Below are positions 1-5,068 of a stretch of DNA of 8,392 bases, piece after piece. The notes below the pieces were generated by a model. That model saw only the letters and a program-made list of their open reading frames with translations. It made no database searches and was not told where the DNA came from. Source of the DNA: Verrucomicrobiota bacterium (GTDB taxonomy: Bacteria > Verrucomicrobiota > Verrucomicrobiia > Opitutales > Opitutaceae); assembly GCA_030916665.1 (NCBI GenBank), contig JAUPWC010000537.1, positions 1-8,392 on the forward strand. The letters are read 5' to 3'. Position numbers and translations under genes: made by a program. Within the stretch, counting starts at the first letter, position 1, and each line of letters begins with the position of its first letter.

Positions 1-34
1 CACCACAAAACACGCGCCGCCCAAGATGATGGAG

Positions 35-60
35 CCGGGGCGACCTCGCCCCGGTTGTTT
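35..60 (+). terminator. Rho-independent terminator of an upstream gene
   Basis: An 8 bp GC-rich stem (35-42 pairing with 47-54, ccggggcg with cgccccgg) closes a four-base loop and is followed directly by ttgttt. This is the classic intrinsic terminator layout for transcription to the right. It probably ends a plus-strand gene lying left of the window. A tga at 27-29 in the third frame could be that gene's stop, but too few codons are visible to call it. Confidence 0.6.
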
Positions 61-61
61 A

Positions 62-121
62 GCCCACGGAACACACGGAATACACGGAAGGGCTGGTTCG
101 GTTTCCGTGTGTTCCGTGGGC
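62..121. repeat. Inverted repeat built from 9-base units (ttccgtgKR)
   Basis: The arms at 62-80 and 103-121 are a perfect 19 bp inverted repeat around a 22-base loop. Each arm is made of 9-base units. The left arm plus the adjoining loop, read on the minus strand, gives three units (ttccgtgta, ttccgtgtg, ttccgtggg at 81-89, 72-80 and 63-71). The right arm gives two on the plus strand (103-111, 112-120). The cluster lies in non-coding DNA between the terminator and the NIPSNAP gene. Similar CACGGAA/CACGAAA-type dispersed repeats are, from memory, common in spacers of environmental bacteria including Verrucomicrobiota; their role is unknown. The structure could form a cruciform or an RNA hairpin. 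Confidence 0.8.
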
Positions 122-171
122 ACCCTGCCTTGGCCAGACGCTCTGTGGTTAGACCAACCCTGCTTTTGCCT

Positions 172-198
172 TTTCGTGTATTTCGTGTGTTTCGTGGT
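172..198 (+). repeat. Tandem 9-base repeat (tttcgtgKR x3)
   Basis: Three back-to-back 9-mers, tttcgtgta, tttcgtgtg and tttcgtggt, occupy 172-180, 181-189 and 190-198. They have the same three-unit order and the same variable bases (ta, tg, then gg/gt) as the cluster at 63-89, but with tttcg in place of ttccg. The block ends 10 bases before the NIPSNAP start codon, so it probably lies in that gene's leader or overlaps its promoter. No Shine-Dalgarno sequence is visible in this leader. Confidence 0.75.
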
Positions 199-208
199 TA
201 CATACCCC

Positions 209-979
209 ATGAAATCCCTCGCTGCCCTGCTCCTTGGTGTTCTCACCGGCCTCGTCTCGCCCGCCCTTGCCGCCGAAACCGCCGCTCCCGTCTATGAGCT
301 GCGCATCTACACCGTGCTCCCCGGCCGGATGCCCGCGATGCTGGCGCGTTTCCGCGACCACACCTGCAAGCTCTTCGAGAAACACGGCATGGAGAACATC
401 ATCTACTGGCTGCCCGTGGAGGAGAAGGACCAGGACAAGCTTTACTACATCCTCCGTCACGCCAGTCGCGACGCCGCCAAGGCCTCGTGGAAGGGGTTCA
501 TCGATGATCCCGAGTGGCACAAGGTGCGCGACGCCTCCGAGGCCGACGGCAAGATCGTGAGCAAGGTCGAGTCCACCTACCTCGCCACCACCGACTATTC
601 CCCCGCCTGGCCCGCTCCGAATGTGGGCCAGCCCGCTAGCGGGCGCATCTTCGAACTCCGCACCTACGTCTGCAACGACGGCAAGCTCGACGCCCTCGAC
701 GCCCGTTTCCGCAACCACACGCTCAAGCTCTTCGAGAAACACGGCATGACCAACCTCCCGTATTTCCATCCCACCGATGAAAACAAGGGCGCCGGCAAGA
801 CGCTGATCTACCTCCTCGCCCACAAGTCCGTGGACGCCGCCAAAGCCTCCTTCAATTCCTTCCGCCAGGATTCGGAGTGGATTAAGGTCCGCGACGCCTC
901 GGAAGCCAACGGCAAGATTCTCGTCCAGACGCCTGCATCAGTGTTTCTGACTCCCGTCGATTTCTCGGCACTCAAGTGA
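209..979 (+). CDS. Exported protein with two NIPSNAP domains
   Basis: This 256-residue protein begins with a Sec signal peptide: a short basic start, a hydrophobic core (residues 4-16) and a likely cut after ALA at 19-21. Two NIPSNAP-type ferredoxin-like domains follow, about residues 28-128 and 147-253. Both open with the family's ELR-Y strand (YELRIY, FELRTY), carry a RFR-HT-KLFEKHGM helix and end with EW-KVRDASEA-GKI. The family is of the dimeric alpha-beta barrel type; in bacteria its function is mostly unknown and secreted two-domain forms are frequent, often annotated only as NIPSNAP family. The ATG at 209 was chosen because the reading frame open upstream to 26 runs through the repeat clusters and would bury the signal peptide. 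No Shine-Dalgarno site precedes it. Export is well supported; the substrate is not known. Confidence 0.93.
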   Translation: MKSLAALLLGVLTGLVSPALAAETAAPVYELRIYTVLPGRMPAMLARFRDHTCKLFEKHGMENIIYWLPVEEKDQDKLYYILRHASRDAAKASWKGFIDDPEWHKVRDASEADGKIVSKVESTYLATTDYSPAWPAPNVGQPASGRIFELRTYVCNDGKLDALDARFRNHTLKLFEKHGMTNLPYFHPTDENKGAGKTLIYLLAHKSVDAAKASFNSFRQDSEWIKVRDASEANGKILVQTPASVFLTPVDFSALK

Positions 980-1276
980 GTGCCGACCGCGCCGTAGCTG
1001 CCGAGCGAAGGCTGGCTGGTCAACCCGCCGTCCTCAATATTCCTGACGCCCGTCGAATTTTACTCACTGAAATGAGTCTCGTAACGCCGTATCTCAATGA
1101 GCGTTCTGAGCGCTTTGGTGTCCTTGGGCTTTGCGGAGAACGGAGAAAGAAGAACAGAGGGTGAGTTACCGAGTGCAGAGGGCAAAGCGCCAGGCAGGAA
1201 GCGCCACTACCAAGCTCAAAGACTTTCCGCGCCCATTGGAGGCTTTGGCGTGAGGCAAACCGATGTTGGAAAGCCT
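980..1276. other. Non-coding spacer, no gene seen
   Basis: About 300 bases with no credible gene on either strand: the open frames here are short, lack any recognisable motif and have compositions unlike the neighbours. It holds a weak hairpin (actca...tgagt, about 1061-1076), a purine-rich patch around 1136-1165 reading gagaacggagaaagaag, and a small direct repeat of aagcgcca near 1184-1206. GC content is visibly lower than in the flanking genes. It looks like degraded or repeat-derived spacer. I see no promoter or RNA gene that I could defend. Confidence 0.5.
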
Positions 1277-1450
1277 TCAGCCGAAATTGGGCCCGCCTTG
1301 GTATGCCCTCGGTGAACAGAAGACGCCGACCACTACCCAAGGAATGTAGGGAAACACCGTGCCCATGAAGAACCGCGTGTCCCAGTCGGGGGCGCAGAGG
1401 TCGTCGAGGTATTTCTCCCGCACCATGCGGGCGGCGGTGGCTTCGCCGTG
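1277..1450 (-). pseudogene. 3' remnant of an uncharacterised protein gene
   Basis: On the minus strand, 57 codons are open between an in-frame TAG (1453-1451) and a TGA (1279-1277). The translation contains REKYLDDLCAPDWDTRFF, then MGTVFPYIPWVVVGVF. From memory this matches the C-terminal block of an uncharacterised family found in many bacteria, whose proteins end in LDELCAPDRDT-FFVGN...VLGVFWPP. The matching block stops at GVF; the last dozen residues (CSPRAYQGGPNFG) look like read-through. The N-terminal part of the family is missing: the preceding DNA is the end of the PIN toxin gene. I read this as a gene decayed or cut at about 1450. An intact short ORF from the internal ATG at 1426 is possible but less likely. 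The family assignment is recollection, not a search result. Confidence 0.5.
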
Positions 1451-1463
1451 CTAGTGGCGAAGC
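1440..1463. repeat. Hairpin at the toxin/remnant junction
   Basis: A perfect 8 bp inverted repeat, gcttcgcc (1440-1447) and ggcgaagc (1456-1463), surrounds eight bases that include the stop codon upstream of the gene remnant. It begins exactly one base after the toxin stop codon (1464-1466). There is no T-run on either side, so it is not a good intrinsic terminator. It may stabilise the 3' end of the toxin mRNA or mark a recombination junction. Confidence 0.5.
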
Positions 1464-1856
1464 TCATTCCAGGGTGGTGAGCACGCTGAGCCCCGGAATC
1501 TGCTGGAAGTGTAGGTCGAGCGTCAGCACCGAGGCGTTGGCCTGCAGGGCATGGGCGGCGATGAGGGAGTCCTGCGGCGGTATCGGTGTGCCTCTGCGGT
1601 CGAGGGCGAGCGCGATCTGGGTGGATCGGTCCCAAACCCGGCTGGTGGTGGGAATACACACCATGACTCCGAGGGCCTCGCGGTAGCGCTGGGCCAGCCG
1701 TGGCGCATGAATGCCTCTCAAGACCTCCATCAACACCATGCCGCAGGTCAGGAATTCATGGTCGTCGGCATGAGCGCCCAACACCAGGAAGGGATCCTCA
1801 CCGCTCCGTTGGAGCGTGATGAACCAACTGCTATCGACGAGAACGGCGCCGGCCAT
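1464..1856 (-). CDS. PIN-domain ribonuclease, VapC-like toxin
   Basis: This 130-residue protein has the layout of PIN-domain toxins of type II toxin-antitoxin modules, which cut RNA using divalent metal held by acidic residues. The expected acids are present: D8 in VLVDSSWF, E44 in LMEVLRG, D96 in PPQDSLIAAHA and D114 in LTLDLHF. Length is normal for the family. I chose the ATG at 1856, which puts the first Asp at residue 8 as usual; a GGAGG lies 12 bases upstream, rather far. A GTG eight codons upstream (1880) with GGAG nine bases before it is the alternative. The start lies inside the end of the upstream small gene (26-base overlap), the typical antitoxin-toxin coupling. Cognate RNA target cannot be told from sequence. 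Confidence 0.85.
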   Translation of the reverse strand: MAGAVLVDSSWFITLQRSGEDPFLVLGAHADDHEFLTCGMVLMEVLRGIHAPRLAQRYREALGVMVCIPTTSRVWDRSTQIALALDRRGTPIPPQDSLIAAHALQANASVLTLDLHFQQIPGLSVLTTLE

Positions 1857-2046
1857 AGGGAGCAGGGTCCTCCATGACACGGAAGGTCTCCAGATAGCCC
1901 GGACGGACAGCCTTGCTCAGCTCGGCGGGTTTCAAACCCAGACCGGCATTGAGCAGCCGTTTCAACTTACGGCGACGGGTCGCACGCTTCAGCGGGGTTT
2001 CGCTGGGCAAAACCTCGCGGAGGGTGGCTGGAGTCTTCGATTTCAT
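1831..2046 (-). CDS. Putative antitoxin paired with the PIN toxin
   Basis: A 71-residue, strongly basic protein encoded immediately upstream of the PIN gene and overlapping its start by 26 bases. Position, size and overlap fit an antitoxin. It contains a very basic segment (KRATRRRKLKRLLNAG, residues 19-34) that could bind DNA or RNA, and a C-terminal stretch (GYLETFRVMEDPAPYG) that could embrace the toxin. I do not recognise a standard VapB fold (AbrB, RHH, Phd/YefM) in it, so the antitoxin role rests on context. The ATG at 2046 is chosen because the residues encoded upstream look like spacer; the frame is in fact open to 2166. No Shine-Dalgarno site is evident. Confidence 0.65.
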   Translation of the reverse strand: MKSKTPATLREVLPSETPLKRATRRRKLKRLLNAGLGLKPAELSKAVRPGYLETFRVMEDPAPYGRRRSRR

Positions 2047-2267
2047 GGCAATACGGCCCGTTGCCCTGAAGATGGCTGCCACTTCCGCTTTGGCAAGATC
2101 GCAGCCGCTCCGTGTCCCTCGTGCTCGGCTGCAAAACCAAGCAGCAGGTTGCGGGCAATGTTGCATTTCAGGGTGAACCTTGGGACATGAAAATCACTCT
2201 GTCCTCTGGTGCGGGCAGGCAGCCGGCAAGCGCTCTTCATGCCGAGACGCGGGCCACGACTTGGGTT
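2047..2267. other. Spacer between hemA and the toxin module
   Basis: 221 bases downstream of hemA and upstream of the putative antitoxin, both on the minus strand. Any promoter of the toxin module should lie here; I find no strong -35/-10 pair and no clear terminator for the haem operon. Frames open on the minus strand (for example one ending at 2043 and one extending the antitoxin to 2166) have no recognisable motif. A continuation of the missing HemA C-terminal domain was looked for here and not found. Confidence 0.4.
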
Positions 2268-3314
2268 TCAGGAATCGGCCGATCCCAGGTTCCGCGCCAC
2301 TTGCGGCCAGAGGGCGGCGGTGCGCTCGGCGAGGATGGCTTTGCAGCGGGCGACCTCGGCTTCGCGGTGGGCGATGTTCTCCTCCGCGATCTTCGCGAGG
2401 TCGTCGAGGTTGTAGAGGAAGACGTTGGGCAGTTCGGCCGCGGCGGGGTCGATGTCGCGGGGCAGGGCGAGGTCGATGAGGAACAGCGGCCGGCCGGCGC
2501 GGCGCTTCATCGCAGCAGCCACCAAGTCGCGCGGGAGCACCAGCCCCGGGGCGGAGGTCGAGCTGGCAACGATGTCGGCGCCGGCCACCAGGTCGGGCAG
2601 GTCGGCGAGACTGGCGGCCCAACCGCCGGCGGCGGCGGCGGTCTCCTCGGCGCGCGAAAGCGTGCGGCTGGCGACGGTGATGGCCTTGGCGCCGCGGCTC
2701 TGGAAGGCCTGCGCGGTTTTCAGGCCGATGTCGCCGGCGCCGACGACGAGGACCTTGACCGGAGCGAGGTCGCCGAAGATCTTGCCCGCAAGATCGACCG
2801 CGACGCTGGCCACGCTGACCTGGCCCTCGCCGATGCGGGTGTGGGTGCGGATGTGCTTCGCGGCCTGGAAAGTTTTTTGGAAAACACGGTTCAGCACCGG
2901 GCCGGTCCAGTGGCGGGCCAGCGCCTTGTCGTAGGCGTCCTTCACCTGTCCGAGGATCTCGGTCTCGCCGACGATCTGGGAGTCGAGGCCGGCGGCGACG
3001 CTGAAGAGGTGCTCGATGGCATGGTGGCCGGTGTGGGTCTTCACCACGGCGCCGATCTCCTCCGGCGAGCAGCCGGTGACCTCGGCCAGCGTGCCGGTGA
3101 AACCGCCGAAGACGGCGGCGGCGCCGACGCCGTAGAGCTCGACGCGGTTGCAGGTGTTGACGAAGGCGAATTCCTTCACGCCCGGCGTGGCCTGGAGTTT
3201 GGCCGCCAGGGCGGCGGTGCGGGTCTCGTCGAGCGCCAGCTTCTCGCGCACGGCCAGCGGCGCGGTGTGGTGGGTGGCCCCGAGGAAGAAGAGAACAGGC
3301 GGCGTGGGCTCCAT
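2268..3314 (-). CDS. hemA: Glutamyl-tRNA reductase, short form
   Basis: Reduces glutamyl-tRNA(Glu) with NADPH to glutamate-1-semialdehyde, the first committed step of the C5 route to haem and other tetrapyrroles; cytoplasmic. The catalytic domain shows GATHHTAPLAVREK (12-25) and NTCNRVELY with the nucleophile Cys55; the substrate-binding segment GLDSQIVGETEILGQVK is at 109-125; the NADPH-binding Rossmann motif VLVVGAGDIG is at 188-197; PLFLIDLALPRDIDP lies at 276-290. At 348 residues it is about 70 shorter than the E. coli enzyme: it stops soon after the spinal helix (LDDLAKIAEENIAHREAE), so most of the C-terminal dimerisation domain is absent. The ATG at 3314 lies two bases after the stop of the upstream membrane-protein gene, with no Shine-Dalgarno site, implying translational coupling. 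The frame is open far upstream, but that part is antisense-frame reading of the neighbour. Confidence 0.96.
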   Translation of the reverse strand: MEPTPPVLFFLGATHHTAPLAVREKLALDETRTAALAAKLQATPGVKEFAFVNTCNRVELYGVGAAAVFGGFTGTLAEVTGCSPEEIGAVVKTHTGHHAIEHLFSVAAGLDSQIVGETEILGQVKDAYDKALARHWTGPVLNRVFQKTFQAAKHIRTHTRIGEGQVSVASVAVDLAGKIFGDLAPVKVLVVGAGDIGLKTAQAFQSRGAKAITVASRTLSRAEETAAAAGGWAASLADLPDLVAGADIVASSTSAPGLVLPRDLVAAAMKRRAGRPLFLIDLALPRDIDPAAAELPNVFLYNLDDLAKIAEENIAHREAEVARCKAILAERTAALWPQVARNLGSADS

Positions 3315-3316
3315 CG

Positions 3317-4165
3317 TCAGCGGTCGGCGGGAGTGAGGGGGATTTCGTGCTGCCGGCTGGAGTTCACCGGGCCGAGCGAGAGCAGCGCCAGCATGAACAT
3401 CACGAGGCAGACCCAGGAGAAACGGACCGACACTAGCCAGGCGCGCCAGCGCAGCAGCAGCACGACCAGATAGGCGAACCACACGCCGATGGTGACGATC
3501 AGCTTGGGCAGGTCCACGGAGGCCGGGTCCTGCCGGAACCAGTTGCCGCCGACGACAAGGGAGAAGCTGAGCAGCAGCACGCCGAGCGAGAGCATGCGCT
3601 GGTTGATCTGGTCCAGTTGGACGACTGAGGGCAGGAACCAGAAGAGCCCGTTGAGGCGCTTGTGCTTGAGGCTCCAGTTCTGGAGCAGGTGCATCACCGC
3701 CGTGAGGGCGAGCAGGCCGAAGACGCCGTAGCTGAAGACCGCGAGCGCGGCGTGCATCTCGATCCAGGGATTGTCGCCGAAAATCCTCTCCCCGCGGGCG
3801 GTGTCCCACGCCGTTATGAGCAGCGCGATGAAGGCCAGGGCGGCGGCGTAGCCGGCGGTGAACAGCCCCAGCAGGCTGACGCGAAACGCCGTGCCTACGA
3901 AAAAATAGACCAACATGGCGGACCAGGCGACGAACTGCACCAGCTCGAAGGTGTTGCCCAGCGGGCAGCCGCCGGCGGCCACGCCGCGCACATACAGACC
4001 GCCCCACTGGCAGGCCCAGCCGGCGACCAGCAGGACGTTCAACCAGGTGCGTTGGGCGGCCCCGCCGGTCCGCCGCAGCAACGCCAGCAGGCCGGTGAGA
4101 AAGCCGGCGAGATAGAGCAGGGCGCCGAGCCACAGGAGGACGCGGTCGGGTGGCAGTTGAAACAT
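3317..4165 (-). CDS. CcsA/HemX-type cytochrome c assembly membrane protein
   Basis: A 282-residue integral membrane protein with about eight transmembrane segments (near 9-29, 43-60, 72-92, 97-118, 136-161, 187-207, 220-238 and 244-264). It has the marks of the CcsA/CcmC/HemX superfamily: CPLGNTFELVQFVAW at 67-81 and a conserved His (H138) opening the segment WIEMHAALAVFSYGVFG. The tryptophan-rich WWD haem-handling motif of true CcsA (WG-WGWD type) is not seen, so it is closer to HemX. In Bacillus subtilis hemX follows hemA and lowers the amount of HemA protein; here it comes first and its stop lies two bases from the hemA ATG, so both are surely one transcript. It may act in haem export or handling, or in control of HemA. 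The start at 4165 gives a normal N-terminal first helix. Confidence 0.88.
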   Translation of the reverse strand: MFQLPPDRVLLWLGALLYLAGFLTGLLALLRRTGGAAQRTWLNVLLVAGWACQWGGLYVRGVAAGGCPLGNTFELVQFVAWSAMLVYFFVGTAFRVSLLGLFTAGYAAALAFIALLITAWDTARGERIFGDNPWIEMHAALAVFSYGVFGLLALTAVMHLLQNWSLKHKRLNGLFWFLPSVVQLDQINQRMLSLGVLLLSFSLVVGGNWFRQDPASVDLPKLIVTIGVWFAYLVVLLLRWRAWLVSVRFSWVCLVMFMLALLSLGPVNSSRQHEIPLTPADR

Positions 4166-4353
4166 GCCGTCAACTTGGCAGGGAGGCGGAGGCCCGGCAA
4201 GCGCGGTGGTTGCTCCGGAGCGTTTATCAGGGATGGGTGGCGGGACTATCAGCCCGGCGCGGGGGGCCAGCGTTGCGGGACAACGGCGATCATAGACCGC
4301 CGCTACAGCCCGAACAGGCTTGGGTGTCTGCTCCCGAAATGCAGGCTGGGCGC
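4166..4353. promoter_or_regulatory. Divergent promoter region
   Basis: The 188 bases between the start codons of the haem operon (leftward) and the acetyltransferase (rightward) must hold the promoters of both unless they are fed from elsewhere. I see a 10-base palindrome gctccggagc at 4213-4222 and a small hairpin cgttg...caacg at about 4271-4285, but no convincing -35/-10 pair. A role for either as an operator is speculation. Confidence 0.4.
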
Positions 4354-4947
4354 ATGAGTTTTGATCCCCAGCCCGTCCTCCTTGAAGGCCGCCACGTGCG
4401 GCTGGAGCCGCTCAGCCTCGCGCATGCGCCGGGCCTGCTTGCCGCGGCGGTGCCGGAGGTGTTCCGCTACCTCATCATCCCGCCATTTGCGAGCCTCGCG
4501 GATGTCGAGAAATACGTGGCGGACGCGCTGACCGCGCAGGCGGCCGGCACCGAGGTGGCTTTTGCCACGGTGCGCCGCAACGACAACCGCGTGGTGGGCA
4601 CGACGCGCTTCATCGACATCCGCCGGCCGCATCGCGGATTGGAGATCGGGTGGACCTGGATCACCCCCGAGGCCCAGCGGACCGCCCTCAACACCGAGGC
4701 CAAATTCCTGATGCTCCGCCAGGCCTTCGAGGCCTGGGGCGCGCTGCGCGTGCAGCTCAAGACCGACGCCAACAACGCGCAGTCCCGCTCGGCGATCCAG
4801 CGCATCGGGGCGAAGTTCGAGGGCGTGTTGCGCAAGCAGATGCTCCGTCCGCACGACGGCTACGAGCGCGACACGGCCATGTTCAGCATCATCCGCGAGG
4901 AGTGGCCGGCGGCGAAGGCGGCGCTGGAATCGAAACTCGCGCGGTAG
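4354..4947 (+). CDS. GNAT family acetyltransferase, RimJ/RimL-like
   Basis: A 197-residue protein that should transfer an acetyl group from acetyl-CoA to an amine, either a protein N-terminus or a small molecule. The RimL-like architecture is clear: LEGRHVRLEPLSLAHA at 10-25, the central strand GLEIGWTWI at 95-103, ALNTEAKFLMLRQAFEAWG at 111-129, RVQLKTDANNAQSRSAIQRI at 132-151, then GAKFEGVLRKQ and the end GYERDTAMFSIIREEW (169-184). The usual Q/R-x-x-G-x-G/A pyrophosphate loop is degenerate (EAQRTALNTEAK), as I recall it being in this subfamily. The ATG at 4354 puts the first beta strand at the usual place; an in-frame ATG at 4339 would add five residues. It is transcribed away from the haem operon. 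The substrate is unknown. Confidence 0.88.
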   Translation: MSFDPQPVLLEGRHVRLEPLSLAHAPGLLAAAVPEVFRYLIIPPFASLADVEKYVADALTAQAAGTEVAFATVRRNDNRVVGTTRFIDIRRPHRGLEIGWTWITPEAQRTALNTEAKFLMLRQAFEAWGALRVQLKTDANNAQSRSAIQRIGAKFEGVLRKQMLRPHDGYERDTAMFSIIREEWPAAKAALESKLAR

Positions 4948-4959
4948 ACCGCTTCGGCT

Positions 4960-5020
4960 TGTGGGCAGCGCGCTGGCGCACGCCGGTCTGGAAAAAGCGC
5001 GCGCCAGCGCGCTGCCCACA
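4960..5020. repeat. Long perfect palindrome, REP-like, possible terminator
   Basis: TGTGGGCAGCGCGCTGGCGC at 4960-4979 is repeated in perfect inverted form at 5001-5020. After one mismatch, three further base pairs (4981-4983 with 4997-4999) extend the stem, leaving a 13-base loop. It begins 12 bases after the acetyltransferase stop. On the plus strand it is followed by cacattttg, so it may terminate that gene; the T-run is short. The length and perfect pairing fit a dispersed REP-like element; from memory similar GGCAGCGCGCTGGCGC units recur in Opitutaceae spacers. Confidence 0.75.
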
Positions 5021-5068
5021 TTTTGAAGGTGCCTTTTTCTGCGCCGTCATCTTGCTCAGGGCGTCCGC

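Noticed and set aside
26..208. Extension of the NIPSNAP gene to the ATG at 26
   Set aside because: It would translate the terminator and repeat clusters and place a clear signal peptide in the middle of the protein.
149..823. Minus-strand frame of 224 codons opposite the NIPSNAP gene
   Set aside because: Mirror of the NIPSNAP coding sequence; no motif of its own.
1020..1340. Minus-strand 106-codon frame in the spacer
   Set aside because: Composition of spacer and repeat DNA, no recognisable motif, no ribosome site; not enough to call a gene.
2112..3473. Plus-strand frame of 453 codons opposite hemA
   Set aside because: Antisense shadow of a high-GC gene, rich in Gly/Ala/Glu/Asp with no recognisable motif; hemA on the other strand is certain.
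3315..4133. A single 621-codon minus-strand frame (2268-4133) that would fuse about 270 residues to the N-terminus of HemA
   Set aside because: The extra part is an out-of-frame reading of the CcsA/HemX gene: it is Arg/Ala/Pro-rich without motifs, while the other frame gives a clean eight-helix membrane protein ending two bases before the hemA ATG.
4166..4353. Possible structured RNA or riboswitch before the haem operon
   Set aside because: Only short stems (5 bp) and a 10-base palindrome were found; no known riboswitch core was seen.
5029..5052. Possible sigma-70 promoter for the beta-helix gene (TTGAAG at 5023, tcatct at 5047)
   Set aside because: The -10 match is poor; similar pairs occur by chance at this length.
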